This document shows, one piece after another, positions 32,889 through 41,753 of a stretch of DNA of 64,000 nt. Positions within the stretch are counted from its first letter, which is position 1, and each line of letters starts with the position of its first letter. Location: positions 1 to 64,000 of the forward strand of contig MGTS01000012.1 in the NCBI GenBank assembly GCA_001799565.1. Direction: 5' to 3'. This stretch comes from Elusimicrobia bacterium GWA2_51_34. GTDB lineage: Bacteria > Elusimicrobiota > Elusimicrobia > Elusimicrobiales > UBA9959. The notes under the pieces are model-generated. The model worked only from the letters and a program-made list of their open reading frames with translations. It did not search any database and was not told where the DNA came from. A program made the translations under genes and the position numbers.

Positions 32889-33599
32889 TTAATATTTATA
32901 CCACTCAAGGCTTTCCCCTTCGGCTTTATGCGCGCAGTCAATTACCAGCATGCCGGAATTTATGGAGTCCGTGCTTGAAAAATAAAGCCAGCCGCCGCTG
33001 TCCGTTACGGCGGAAGACAGGTTGTTCTCGTATTTTTTTGAATCAATCACGGTTACATTGCCGGTTTTTACGTGGCCCGGCAATTGTAATTCCGGTATGA
33101 ACTTCAGATAACCGGTTGTCAGTTCGCTCAGGTCTTTCGGAAAAATGCCGTTGTGGTCGGAGTAATAAATCTGCAGGGCGGTTCGTGTTTGGGCCAGACT
33201 TGATCTGGCCGCGGTTTCCTGTTCTTTGTAAAGAAGTTCCTTCTCTTCGGCCTCAAGCTCTTGCAGTATTTCAGGGCCAAGCAGGGCTTTAAGCTTTATG
33301 GCGAGTCTTGATATGTCTTTTGAGGTTTCCTCAAGTTGTCCCGGTTCAAGCCTGCCCTGTTTTGCTAGCATGACCGAAAGATACTTTATGGCCTGAAGCG
33401 TTTCTTTGAGGTATTTCGGCATGCAGGCCGTTTTAGCCGCAGTCGGAGTTTCCGGCGGGGTTTGGACCGTATCAGGGGCGGCAGGCGGCTGTTTTTTAAT
33501 CTCGGGGACGCTCAGTGCAGTTCCCTCAAGCGCCATGGCCGGAGTTACGGGTGAAAAAACAAAGCCCAGCGCCGCGCCCCAAAAAAGTATTATTTTCAT
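32889..33599 (-). CDS. secreted protein with type IV pilin-like C-terminal domain
   Basis: 236 residues. A signal peptide (to about residue 23) is followed by a Pro-rich region, a helical Leu/Glu segment (about 60-125) and a C-terminal part like the globular domain of GspG/pilin proteins (RTALQIYYSDHNGIFPKDLSEL, then GGWLYFSS). The usual prepilin cleavage motif and N-terminal hydrophobic stalk are missing, so it probably does not polymerise like a pilin. Function unknown. Confidence 0.65.
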   Translation of the reverse strand: MKIILFWGAALGFVFSPVTPAMALEGTALSVPEIKKQPPAAPDTVQTPPETPTAAKTACMPKYLKETLQAIKYLSVMLAKQGRLEPGQLEETSKDISRLAIKLKALLGPEILQELEAEEKELLYKEQETAARSSLAQTRTALQIYYSDHNGIFPKDLSELTTGYLKFIPELQLPGHVKTGNVTVIDSKKYENNLSSAVTDSGGWLYFSSTDSINSGMLVIDCAHKAEGESLEWYKY

Positions 33600-33622
33600 T
33601 CCCCCGCCTTTTCCCGCCTATG

Positions 33623-33682
33623 GCCCCGCCACCTGCTTATTTGCCGAAAGCAAATCTGCGATTTACAGTCAGACGGCGGGGC
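33623..33682. repeat. compound palindrome between surE and the pilin-like gene
   Basis: The outer arms GCCCCGCC/GGCGGGGC enclose a second hairpin ATTTGCCGAAAGCAAAT. It is not heptameric. Confidence 0.7.
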
Positions 33683-33692
33683 GGCAGAGCCC

Positions 33693-34445
33693 TCAAATCT
33701 TCCAGTTTTCCAGTTCGGTGATGAATTTATAATCCGTAAGGTCAAATTGTATGGGCGTAATTGAAATATAGCCGGCCCTTACCGCGTTCAGGTCGCTTGA
33801 GGTGTCGGAGTCTTTTGGCTTAAAATCGCCGTCCATCCAGTAGTAAATCTGGCCGCGCGGATCTTTGCGCATGTCAAACCAGTCGTTGAAAGAGGTGCGG
33901 CTCTGGTTGGTAACGCGCGCGCCTTTAATTTTTGAAGCGGGTATGGCCGGTACGTTTACATTTAAAAGCGTGCCGGCGGGCAGGCGGTGTTTTTTCATGG
34001 CGGCGGCTATTTTAGCGGAAAACGCTGCGGCCGCCGAAAAATCCGGCCTGACGAAAGTGTCAAGCGAAACCGCCAGGGAAGGAATCCCTAGCAGCGCCCC
34101 TTCCGTGGCTCCCGAAACCGTGCCGGAATAAAGGATGTTATAGCCGGTATTCGCGCCCAGGTTTATTCCGGAAACCACCAGATCCGGTTTTTTTTTCATC
34201 AGGGTTTTGATGGCCAGTTTTACGCAATCAGCCGGCGTGCCGCTTGTGGCGTAGCCGAAAAAATTACCGTTGCGGCGCGCTTCGTTCACCCGCAAGGGGT
34301 CAGCCAGGGTGATGGCATGGCCCACGGCGCTGCGCTGGGTATCGGGAGCCACCACGGTTACATTGCCCATTTTTTTCAGAGCCGCGGCCAGGGCGGCAAT
34401 GCCCTCGGCATAAATTCCATCGTCGTTTGTGATGAGTATTTCCAT
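33693..34445 (-). CDS. surE: 5'/3'-nucleotidase SurE
   Basis: Metal-dependent nucleotidase and exopolyphosphatase, stationary-phase survival family; 250 residues. ILITNDDGIYAEGI with the metal Asp pair starts the protein; VVAPDTQRSAVGHAITL, YATSGTPADCV and VSGINLGANTG are all typical. SurE is often adjacent to pcm, which is 1.7 kb away here. Confidence 0.95.
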   Translation of the reverse strand: MEILITNDDGIYAEGIAALAAALKKMGNVTVVAPDTQRSAVGHAITLADPLRVNEARRNGNFFGYATSGTPADCVKLAIKTLMKKKPDLVVSGINLGANTGYNILYSGTVSGATEGALLGIPSLAVSLDTFVRPDFSAAAAFSAKIAAAMKKHRLPAGTLLNVNVPAIPASKIKGARVTNQSRTSFNDWFDMRKDPRGQIYYWMDGDFKPKDSDTSSDLNAVRAGYISITPIQFDLTDYKFITELENWKI

Positions 34446-34478
34446 TTTGATCTAAAATTCGGAAAAAGCGCGGGGCGG

Positions 34479-34563
34479 GCCCAGGCCTTTTGGCAACAAG
34501 GAAAAGCTCTATACGCTATGCGCAAACCTGTCGGCTGAAGCTCTATGCCAAAAAGAGCTGGGC
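34479..34563. repeat. palindromic element between surE and a response regulator
   Basis: The arms GCCCAGGCCTTTTGGCA and TGCCAAAAAGAGCTGGGC are complementary except at the centre. Between them AAGCTCTAT occurs twice. Confidence 0.5.
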
Positions 34564-34579
34564 GGATTCTATGTTCCAA

Positions 34580-34975
34580 CTAGCTGAAATAACTGTCGTA
34601 ATTGTGCAAAATGACGGGGCCCGTAATTTCCTTGATGAGGGCGTCCAACTGGGCTATATTGAACGGCTTTTTGATGAATCGGACTTGCTGGTTTTTTAAG
34701 GACATGGTGTCACTTTCCGGTATCTTCAGCCCGCTCCAGATAATAGCGGGGATCTTTTTGTAGTCTTCAAGATTCCTTAGTTTTTCAAAGGCCGCCAAGC
34801 CGTCAAGCCCCGGCATATTTATGTCCAGAATGACCAGATCGGCGCTGAACCCTTTCAGCTTTTCAAATAATTCATTGCCGTCACCAACACAAACTATACC
34901 ATGCCCCGTGGACTGCAGATGCGCGCTGATCATACTCAGGAGGTTGGAGTCATCATCCGCTATTATAATATTCAT
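34580..34975 (-). CDS. single-domain response regulator (REC)
   Basis: 131 residues. Acidic pocket IADDDSN, acceptor Asp in LVILDINMPG (near 53), Ser/Trp switch in IIWSG and Lys in FIKKPFN. No output domain. It is divergent from the REC-AraC gene at 35231 and is the leftmost of five receivers in this region. Confidence 0.9.
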   Translation of the reverse strand: MNIIIADDDSNLLSMISAHLQSTGHGIVCVGDGNELFEKLKGFSADLVILDINMPGLDGLAAFEKLRNLEDYKKIPAIIWSGLKIPESDTMSLKNQQVRFIKKPFNIAQLDALIKEITGPVILHNYDSYFS

Positions 34976-35230
34976 AGATTAAAAACCGGCAGTCATCAGC
35001 TATGACCAATTATTAAACAAAGTTTACATTAATATTCTTTTTTCTTCAATGGCTCGTGTAGGCAACAGCTTGCCCACCCTGCCTCCGTATCTGTGTGGAA
35101 ACGGGGAGGTCAGAAATGGTATATGTGAAAAGAACCGTGAAGGATGTGGATTTGTATAAGGCGTTTTATTTACAATAAGAACATTATGGCTAAGATTATA
35201 AAAAAATCGGTTCGAAGCCGGAATTTATGG

Positions 35231-35986
35231 ATGAAAACGAAAAGAACGGAAAAAAGTCCGCCCAGGCAGGAGAAAATACTCCTTGTGGACGATGATGAGA
35301 TCTTCCGGGAAGAATTTGTGGAATGTTTCAGCGGATACGGGTTTATTCAGGCGGCTGACGGCAATGAAGCCATGAAGATCCTGAAAAAACCTAATGAGAT
35401 AGACCTTGTTATAATGGATGTCCGGATGCCGGGCATGGACGGCCTGTCCCTGTTAGAGAAAATAAACAAAATTTCTTCCGGTGTGGGCACTATAATCGTC
35501 ACCGGCTACAGTTCCAAAGAGGTGGTTTTAAGGGCGTTAAGAGGCAAGGCCGACGATTACCTGGAAAAGCCTTTTGATCTTGAAAAGGCCCGCGCCGTAA
35601 TTGAAAAGGTGCTGAACGCCAAAAATGGCGGGTACTGCAACGACGCGGCCGACACCGCGGGTAAGATAGAACATGTGAAACGCTTTTTGAGCAGAAACTC
35701 ATCGCGAAAAGTTTCCCTGAAAGATGCGGCAGAGGCCGTATGCCTGAGCCCTAAATATCTGAGCAGGATATTCCAGGAACACGAAGGTACGGGGTTCAAT
35801 GAATACAAGCTGGAATTAAAGATGACCGAGGCGAAAAATCTTTTAAAACAGACCGCCTACAACGTTGACCAGATCTCGGAGAAGCTGGGTTACCAGAACA
35901 CCGAGTCTTTCATACGGCAATTCAAAAAGACCGCAGGGCAGACTCCTTTCGGATACCGGAAAAAAATCCGGGGCAATCCCCGATAA
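35231..35986 (+). CDS. REC-AraC family response regulator
   Basis: About 251 residues from ATG 35231: receiver domain (about 15-130; LLVDDDE, LVIMDVRMPG acceptor Asp, VTGYSS, YLEKPFD) joined to an AraC-type double HTH (about 150-250; VCLSPKYLSRIFQEHEG, ISEKLGYQNTESFIRQFKKTAGQTPFGYR). It should act as a DNA-binding transcription factor of the YesN type. Earlier in-frame starts at 35144 and 35186 exist; none has a convincing ribosome site. Neighbouring REC proteins and kinases suggest a shared phosphorelay. Confidence 0.88.
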   Translation: MKTKRTEKSPPRQEKILLVDDDEIFREEFVECFSGYGFIQAADGNEAMKILKKPNEIDLVIMDVRMPGMDGLSLLEKINKISSGVGTIIVTGYSSKEVVLRALRGKADDYLEKPFDLEKARAVIEKVLNAKNGGYCNDAADTAGKIEHVKRFLSRNSSRKVSLKDAAEAVCLSPKYLSRIFQEHEGTGFNEYKLELKMTEAKNLLKQTAYNVDQISEKLGYQNTESFIRQFKKTAGQTPFGYRKKIRGNPR

Positions 35987-36000
35987 AATTCCAGCGGCCT

Positions 36001-36062
36001 CCTTGAGCGGGCCGCTTCCCCCCCTCCCTTAACCAGTGAAATTCGTCCGCCTAAGGCGGACG
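36001..36062. repeat. GC hairpin and CCGCCTAAGGCGG palindrome
   Basis: GCGGCCTCC to GGGCCGC (about 35992-36016) may terminate the REC-AraC transcript. GTCCGCCTAAGGCGGAC at 36046-36062 repeats the palindrome core seen after the PorV-like gene at 8165. Confidence 0.55.
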
Positions 36063-36130
36063 CCCGGCGTACGTGCGGACGTATTTTTTCAGACCGCGGA
36101 AAAAAGTCAATAAAAAGAGGAAAGGGCCGA

Positions 36131-36159
36131 TTACCGCCTTCGCCGGATTACGGTATCAT
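36131..36159 (+). promoter_or_regulatory. possible promoter of the 36195 response regulator
   Basis: TTACCG, 17 nt, TATCAT. The -35 matches poorly; the position 36 nt before the gene start is reasonable. Confidence 0.3.
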
Positions 36160-36194
36160 AAAGGCATGTAAATTCCGTGGTTAAGGAGCGTAAA

Positions 36195-36623
36195 ATGCCG
36201 CACGAAAGAAAAGTTGCGCTGTTAGTGGACGACGACAACGAATTTATTTCCGAACTTCAGGAGTCGCTGGCTTTGAGCGGCTACATTCCGGTAGCCGCCT
36301 CCAACGGGCGGGAAGCGCTGAAAGCAGCGCGGGAAATACGGCCGGACGTAATATTGCTGGATTTAAAGCTGGGGACGGAGAACGGTTTCAGGATCGCCGA
36401 TAAGATCAGAAAAGATCCGGCTACGGAACGCATACCCATTATTATGATGAGCGGGCATTTTAACGAATTAGACCACTCAAAACTGCTGGCCCCGTCCGCC
36501 GTCAATATATATCTGAATAAACCTTTCAGTCAGAAAGATGTGGTTCTCAGCATACAGACTGTTTTAACGGATCAAACAGAAACCTCTCTTAACCTGATGA
36601 AGCGCCTTCTGCTTGACGCATAG
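36195..36623 (+). CDS. single-domain response regulator (REC)
   Basis: 142 residues. LLVDDDNEF pocket, acceptor Asp in VILLDLKLGTENG (near 58), IIMMSGH, and Lys in YLNKPFS. ATG 36195 has AAGGAG seven bases upstream. It leads the oxygen-defence genes (ferritin-like, superoxide reductase), so it may be co-transcribed with them. Confidence 0.9.
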   Translation: MPHERKVALLVDDDNEFISELQESLALSGYIPVAASNGREALKAAREIRPDVILLDLKLGTENGFRIADKIRKDPATERIPIIMMSGHFNELDHSKLLAPSAVNIYLNKPFSQKDVVLSIQTVLTDQTETSLNLMKRLLLDA

Positions 36624-36716
36624 TGGAAAAAAGTCGGAAAAAAGTTGAAGCGGCCTCTTACGGCACGGCCTCGGTTTACGGTATTTTTTATGCGGAGCAA
36701 AAAAATGGAGGAAATT

Positions 36717-37160
36717 ATGGAAAAAAAGAAAGAAGAACTGATAAAGGCGCTTAACGAGGCGCTTAAACTTGAACACGCGGCCAGGATCCAATATCTGGCC
36801 CACGCGGAACTGATAAAAGGCGTTAATGCGGAAAAGATCATAGAAAGGCTTAAAGAAATCGCGTCCGACGAGGAAAAGCATGAAAACAAGTTCCGGACCC
36901 TGATAGGCGATTATCTGGGCGGCGAACCGGTAATGGAACTGGCCGCCACGCACAGGGCGGAGGATCTTGCCGGGATTATGCGGGTTAATCTTAAAGGCGA
37001 GAAGGAGGCTATAGACCTTTATAAGGCCATATATAAAAAGGTTGTGGCGGGCAAAGATCTGTTGCCGTATGAGTTTGAGACGATTGAACATGAATTGCGG
37101 CATATAATAATTGACGAACAGGAGCATGTGGTGGAATTAGCGCGTTTGCTGGGAGAATGA
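36717..37160 (+). CDS. ferritin-like diiron protein
   Basis: 147 residues, four-helix-bundle pattern. Metal ligands occur as paired Glu and Glu-x2-His: EALKLEHAARIQY, ASDEEKHENKF, GEKEAIDLYKAIY and IDEQEHVVELA. It fits the ferritin/bacterioferritin/DUF2202-like group that oxidises or stores iron. ATG 36717 follows GGAGG; ATG 36705 is an alternative. It lies directly before superoxide reductase, consistent with peroxide or iron handling. Confidence 0.85.
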   Translation: MEKKKEELIKALNEALKLEHAARIQYLAHAELIKGVNAEKIIERLKEIASDEEKHENKFRTLIGDYLGGEPVMELAATHRAEDLAGIMRVNLKGEKEAIDLYKAIYKKVVAGKDLLPYEFETIEHELRHIIIDEQEHVVELARLLGE

Positions 37161-37183
37161 TCAGTTAGCGCGCCATGCGTAGC

Positions 37184-37219
37184 CCCCGCACTTTTTCCAA
37201 AAAGGGCTAAAGTGCGGGG
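37184..37219 (+). promoter_or_regulatory. strong hairpin between ferritin-like gene and superoxide reductase gene
   Basis: CCCCGCACTTT and AAAGTGCGGGG form a perfect 11-bp stem, loop 14 nt, without T run. It ends 19 nt before the sor start and overlaps the approach to its ribosome site, so it could stabilise or control translation. Confidence 0.55.
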
Positions 37220-37238
37220 TAAATAAGGAGGGGAAATT

Positions 37239-37634
37239 ATGGCTGACTTAAAGAACCTGCTGCAAAACGCCGACTGGAAGACTGAAAAGCACACTCCGGC
37301 CATTGACGCGCCTGATACGGTAAAAAAGGGGAAAATGTTCCAGGTCACCGCGACTGTGGGCAAAGAGGTGGCGCATCCGAACACCACACCCCATCACATC
37401 CGCTGGATCATGCTGTATTTCAAGCCGGCGGACGATAAATTCCCGTACCAGATAGGCAACTTTGAGTTTACCGCTCACGGAGAATCCGCGCAGGGGCCCG
37501 ACACAAGCGGCGTATACACTCATCACGAAGTAACAGTGTCCTTAAAAACGGATAAACCGGGAATCATTTATGCCTTAAGCTATTGCAATATACACGGTCT
37601 TTGGCATAGTTCAAGGGAAATAAAAATCGGGTAG
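37239..37634 (+). CDS. superoxide reductase (neelaredoxin type)
   Basis: Reduces superoxide to peroxide without making O2, the typical anaerobe defence. 131 residues. The Fe(His)4Cys centre is visible: Glu-Lys-His in TEKHTPAI (near 16), His in VAHPNTTPHHIRW (near 46-53), and Cys/His in SYCNIHGLW (near 117). There is no N-terminal desulforedoxin domain, but a separate small desulforedoxin-like gene is at 38029. GGAGGGG precedes ATG 37239. Confidence 0.95.
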   Translation: MADLKNLLQNADWKTEKHTPAIDAPDTVKKGKMFQVTATVGKEVAHPNTTPHHIRWIMLYFKPADDKFPYQIGNFEFTAHGESAQGPDTSGVYTHHEVTVSLKTDKPGIIYALSYCNIHGLWHSSREIKIG

Positions 37635-37685
37635 TTTTAATGCGGAATTTCCAATGAGGGGTCAGGATTAAAAAGGGGAATAGTC

Positions 37686-37979
37686 ATGAAACTTAAAACT
37701 GCGGTTATTTATGACAGTATGTTCGGCAACACCAATAAGCCGGCACAGGGCGTATGCGAAGGCATAATCAGTGCCAGAGTCGAGCCGCTTTTGACGATGG
37801 CCGTGCCGAAGGTGATTGCCAGGGATATTGCCGGGTTTATTCCCGGGTGGAATCCGGCAAGAATATCAAAGTGGAAAAAATTCCGGGAGTAATTTAAGGT
37901 AGCGCAGCCGGAGGATTGTTACAACGTGGACGGAGTGTTAGTGTACTCTCCCGTGCGTTTCGGCAGCATGTGCGCTTAA
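37686..37979 (+). pseudogene. remnant of a WrbA-like flavodoxin
   Basis: A 68-codon ORF begins with an FMN-type loop (AVIYDSMFGNT) and then loses similarity. After its stop, a different frame reads DGVLVYSPVRFGSM, matching the PTRFGNM region of WrbA/flavodoxin proteins, and ends at 37979. The two pieces lack the rest of the fold. A ribosome site (AAAGGGG) still precedes ATG 37686, so a short peptide may be made. Decay of a flavodoxin next to superoxide reductase is the simplest reading. Confidence 0.6.
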
Positions 37980-38028
37980 ACGCGCTATTTTACGGAAGAA
38001 GAACAATATCACATAAAAGGAGAAAGTT

Positions 38029-38199
38029 ATGCCAAAAACATCATCCGTGAAAACGAAAAAAACACAGCCCAAAAACAGGACGGGCAGAAAATATGTCTGC
38101 GGAACCTGCGGCCTGGCTGTCACGGTGGACAGGGACTGCGGTTGCGTGGAGGCATGTGAGCTTATATGCTGCGATAAAACCATGCGGCCCGGTAAATAA
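38029..38199 (+). CDS. small desulforedoxin-like protein
   Basis: 56 residues, start ATG 38029 after AAAGGAG. A basic N-terminus (about 20 residues) is followed by YVCGTCGLAVTVDRDCGC and ending LICCDKTM. The C-x2-C plus C-C pair matches the Fe(Cys)4 site of desulforedoxin and the N-terminal domain of desulfoferrodoxin, where the second pair is also CC. Three further Cys (37, 39, 43) are extra. It probably donates electrons to the neighbouring superoxide reductase; this is inference. Confidence 0.8.
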   Translation: MPKTSSVKTKKTQPKNRTGRKYVCGTCGLAVTVDRDCGCVEACELICCDKTMRPGK

Positions 38200-38540
38200 A
38201 ACGCGGGCGCGCTGTAATCCCGTTTCATAACCGCCCCCGGCATCGCCGCTCAACCTTGTTTGAGCCTGCGGCCGGGGCGGATTATGAATATGGTCACGAT
38301 GCCTTCGTTTTAGTATTATGTTTTATAACCTAGGGGAGATGCCTTTTTTTGCGCGGTCAAAGGATAAATGGGTCCGGAAAATAAAATAAAAATCGCAAAA
38401 GAGACGCCGTTTGCCGCGGCTATAGTCGGAATCCCTGCCACGGCAGGCTGGATATTTGACATCGGTTCTTTGAAAAGTGTTTCCCCGGCCCGGGTAAGCA
38501 TGAAGTTTCCCGACGCCGCGTTCGTTCTCAGCGGCTTCTT
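38200..38540. other. 341-nt gap before the sensor kinase
   Basis: A GC hairpin (CCGCCCCCGGC to GGCCGGGGCGG, 38229-38281, with inner GCTCAACCTTGTTTGAGC) probably terminates the desulforedoxin-like gene. Short frames on both strands (for example 38368-38550) show no conserved features, and no clear promoter was found. Confidence 0.5.
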
Positions 38541-41279
38541 ATGTCCATAAGAATAAAGCTTATTGCCACCTACCTGCTGGTCGCCCTGGTCCCCCTGCTT
38601 TTCCTGGGCGCCATCACCTTCCACAATTACAGGGATTCCCTGGAAAGCACCCGTATCTCCCAACTGCGGGATATTACCGCTTATAAAGCCGATCATATAG
38701 GGGATATGTTTTCCGGGCTCGACGCCGATATCCAGATAGCGCAGAGTTTTTACAATATCAAGACTAATCTTCCCGTGCTTAGCGCTATGGCCGGCAATCC
38801 AACGGGCCCGGAGTTCGTGGCGTCAAAAAAAATGTTGGACGGGCAATTGCGGCCCATGGCGCGCGTTAAGGGCCTCTACGACATACTTCTGACCAATCCC
38901 TCCGGGAAGATAGTTTACGCGTCCAATCCCGCCCATTGGGCGAAACATTTCCGGGACCGTCTTCCGGGGCCTTCGCAAAAATCGTTTGAGGAAGGGAAAA
39001 AACGGGTTTATTTTTCCGACATCTTTGTCAGCATAGTGGAAGGGAACAAGCCGGTAATGCTGGTTTCCGCCCCTGTAGCCGATTTTAAAGGGGCCTTTGC
39101 CGGAGTGGTGGCGTTTTCGGTGGATATGGCTCCCGTTTACGGACTTGTCCAGGACGCCACAGGGCTTGGAAAGACAGGCGAGACCGTTCTCGGCAAAAAA
39201 GACGGCGGGGAAGTTATATTCCTGAATCCGCTCAAGAACGACCCCCGGGCGGCGCTGGAACGCCGCCTGAGTTTCAGGGAGAAATTCGGCAAGCCCATCC
39301 AGGAAGCGGTGCAGGGAAGGGCGGGGAGCGGCCGGCTGAATGATTACCGCGGCGTAGAGGTCATCGCGGCATGGCGGACCATTCCCGTTATCGGCTGGGG
39401 TATTGTTGCGAAAATTGATTCCGAAGAGGCGTTCGCGGAAGCCAGGCACATAGGGCATTTTGTCGTTCTTATCATGGCCGTCCTCATTTTGCTCTGCGGC
39501 CTGATGGCTTTTTTTATAGCGCACTCCATCTCAGATCCCATAAAAAAACTCTCCAAGGGCGCGGCGGTTATCGGAGGCGGGAATCTGGACTATAAGGTCG
39601 GGACCGGTAGTAAAGATGAAATCGGCCAGCTTTCAAGGGCGTTTGACGCCATGACGGAGAGTTTAAAGAAAACCACCGCTTCCCGCGACGCGTTGAATGA
39701 GGAGATATACGAACGAAAACAGGCGGAAAGGCTGCTTGAGAGCGAACGGGACAACCTTAGGAATATTTTTGACGGCGTAAGCGTCGGTATGCTCCTGCTT
39801 GATGAGAAGGGCGCCATAATGCGCGTTAATAACGCCATTACCAACTGGCTCGGAAAGAAACCAGAAGAAATATTCGGAGTTCAGCCGGGTAACGCCCTGG
39901 GTTGCATCCATGTCATGAATAATTCCGCTATCTGCGGGCACACCATCGCCTGCCGGGACTGCTCCATCCGCGAAGCGTTTGAGTTGGTGCTGCGTTCCGG
40001 CGAACCCGTCAGCGGGCTGGAGGCTCCGGCGGAATTTTTTTCCGGCGGCGGTCAGGTTAAACTCTGGTTTGAGATTAACGCCAATCCTCTTGTTATAGAC
40101 GGAAAAAAATACGTTCTGCTGGCTCTGAACGACATTTCAGGGCGCAAACGTGCCGAAAAAGAAAAGGAACGTTTTTTTAAGGAGTTGCAGGAAAATGAAG
40201 ATCGTCTGAAAAAAGCTCAGGAAATATCCCATCTGGGCAGCTGGGAGCTTGACGTTATTGGCAACAGGCTGTCCTGGTCGGACGAGGTATACAGGATATT
40301 CGGACTGAAACCGCAGGAATTCGCCGCCACATACGAAGACTTTCTGGAGGCTATCCACCCTGACGACCGCGCGGCGGTTGACGCCGCATACTCAGGGTCG
40401 CTGCGGGCGGGCCGTGACTCCTACGAGATAGAACACCGTGTGGTAAGAAGAGCTACCGGAGAGGTCCGTGTTGTGCATGAAAGATGCGCTCATATCCGCA
40501 ACGCCGCAGGCGTTATTGTCCGGTCGGTCGGCATGGTGCATGATATCACCGAGCGCAAGAAAATGGAAGAGGGACTGAAACGTTCCAACGAGAGCCTTGA
40601 GCAGTTCGCCTATGTGGCCTCGCATGACCTGCAGGAACCGCTGCGGATGATGGCCAGCTATTCGGAACTGCTGGAACGGCGCTACAAGAAAAAACTGGAC
40701 TCCGACGCGGACGAATTCATTAATTATATCGTGGATGGGGCCAAGCGCCTGCAAAAATTGATAAACGACCTTCTGACTTACTCCCGGATAGGCCGCGCCG
40801 GGAAAGAGGTCTCGGGCGAGCTTGATTGCAACGCCATTCTGGGCAGGGTTCTCGGCGGCATGAAGCCGGCGGTTGAAGAATCCGGGGCGGTGGTGACCAA
40901 TGACCCGCTGCCGGCGCTGACCGGCAACGAGAGCAATTTCTCCCAGCTGTTCCAGAATCTCATCGGCAACGCCATTAAATTCCGCGGGGCCGAGCCGCCG
41001 CGCGTTCATATAGGCGCGCAAAGGCAGGGCGGCGCCTGGTTGTTTTCCGTAAAAGACAACGGCATAGGCATAGAACCGCAGTACAAAGACCGTATTTTCC
41101 TTATCTTCCAGCGCCTGCACGGCAGGGGCGAATACCCCGGCACGGGTATAGGCCTCTCCATCTGCAAGAAGATAGTGGAAACATATGGCGGACGGATCTG
41201 GCTGGAGTCGGAACCCGGCAAAGGTTCGGTTTTTTATTTTACTATCCCGGAGAAAGGAGAACTTAAAAATGATAAGTAA
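38541..41279 (+). CDS. membrane sensor histidine kinase (dCache-HAMP-PAS-PAS-HisKA-HATPase)
   Basis: 912 residues. Membrane helices at about 7-29 and 302-325 bracket a dCache-like periplasmic sensor. HAMP follows (about 325-380), then PAS1 (about 405-520), PAS2 (about 555-670), HisKA with the phospho-His in [12 protein letters not shown] (near 694) and a HATPase domain ([30 protein letters not shown]). PAS1 carries four Cys spaced C-x9-C-x5-C-x2-C (GCIH to [10 protein letters not shown]), which suggests a metal or redox site. It overlaps the next response regulator by 11 nt and is probably its cognate kinase. Confidence 0.92.
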   Translation: MSIRIKLIATYLLVALVPLLFLGAITFHNYRDSLESTRISQLRDITAYKADHIGDMFSGLDADIQIAQSFYNIKTNLPVLSAMAGNPTGPEFVASKKMLDGQLRPMARVKGLYDILLTNPSGKIVYASNPAHWAKHFRDRLPGPSQKSFEEGKKRVYFSDIFVSIVEGNKPVMLVSAPVADFKGAFAGVVAFSVDMAPVYGLVQDATGLGKTGETVLGKKDGGEVIFLNPLKNDPRAALERRLSFREKFGKPIQEAVQGRAGSGRLNDYRGVEVIAAWRTIPVIGWGIVAKIDSEEAFAEARHIGHFVVLIMAVLILLCGLMAFFIAHSISDPIKKLSKGAAVIGGGNLDYKVGTGSKDEIGQLSRAFDAMTESLKKTTASRDALNEEIYERKQAERLLESERDNLRNIFDGVSVGMLLLDEKGAIMRVNNAITNWLGKKPEEIFGVQPGNALGCIHVMNNSAICGHTIACRDCSIREAFELVLRSGEPVSGLEAPAEFFSGGGQVKLWFEINANPLVIDGKKYVLLALNDISGRKRAEKEKERFFKELQENEDRLKKAQEISHLGSWELDVIGNRLSWSDEVYRIFGLKPQEFAATYEDFLEAIHPDDRAAVDAAYSGSLRAGRDSYEIEHRVVRRATGEVRVVHERCAHIRNAAGVIVRSVGMVHDITERKKMEEGLKRSNESLEQFAYVASHDLQEPLRMMASYSELLERRYKKKLDSDADEFINYIVDGAKRLQKLINDLLTYSRIGRAGKEVSGELDCNAILGRVLGGMKPAVEESGAVVTNDPLPALTGNESNFSQLFQNLIGNAIKFRGAEPPRVHIGAQRQGGAWLFSVKDNGIGIEPQYKDRIFLIFQRLHGRGEYPGTGIGLSICKKIVETYGGRIWLESEPGKGSVFYFTIPEKGELKNDK

Positions 41280-41721
41280 AAATTACGTGCTACCCATAGA
41301 GATACTGCTTGTTGAAGACAACCCTGCCGACGTGCGCCTGACCACCGAGGCCCTTAAAGAGGAAAAGATTTTAAACAATCTGAACATCGTTTCAGATGGG
41401 GTGGAGGCCATGGCCTACCTCCGCAGGGAAGGCAAATACGAAAAAGCGGAACGGCCCGACCTGGTCTTACTGGACCTCAATCTTCCCAAAAAAGACGGGC
41501 GTGAGGTACTGAAGGAAATAAAGGAAGACCCTTCCCTGAAGACCATCCCGGTAGTGGTTCTTACGGCCTCAGAAGCTGAGGAGGACGTAATGAGTTCATA
41601 CACCCTGCACGCTAACTGCTATATAACCAAGCCCGTGGACCTGAAGCAATTTATAAAAGTGGCCACGTGCATACAGGATTTCTGGCTGACAATAGTAAAA
41701 CTGCCACCCAGGAACGCCTGA
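41269..41721 (+). CDS. response regulator (REC, Rcp1-like)
   Basis: 150 residues. [13 protein letters not shown] start, acceptor Asp in [13 protein letters not shown] (near 67), VLTASE and Lys in YITKPVD. It resembles the Rcp1 type that pairs with phytochrome-like or PAS kinases. ATG 41269 with AAAGGAG overlaps the end of the 38541 kinase gene, indicating translational coupling. Confidence 0.92.
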   Translation: MISKNYVLPIEILLVEDNPADVRLTTEALKEEKILNNLNIVSDGVEAMAYLRREGKYEKAERPDLVLLDLNLPKKDGREVLKEIKEDPSLKTIPVVVLTASEAEEDVMSSYTLHANCYITKPVDLKQFIKVATCIQDFWLTIVKLPPRNA

Positions 41722-41753
41722 GTTCCCGGGATGGAGCACCGGTTGGGAGCGTT

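Noticed and set aside
37686-37892. Functional flavodoxin
   Set aside because: Only the FMN phosphate loop is present; the other fold parts are missing or out of frame.
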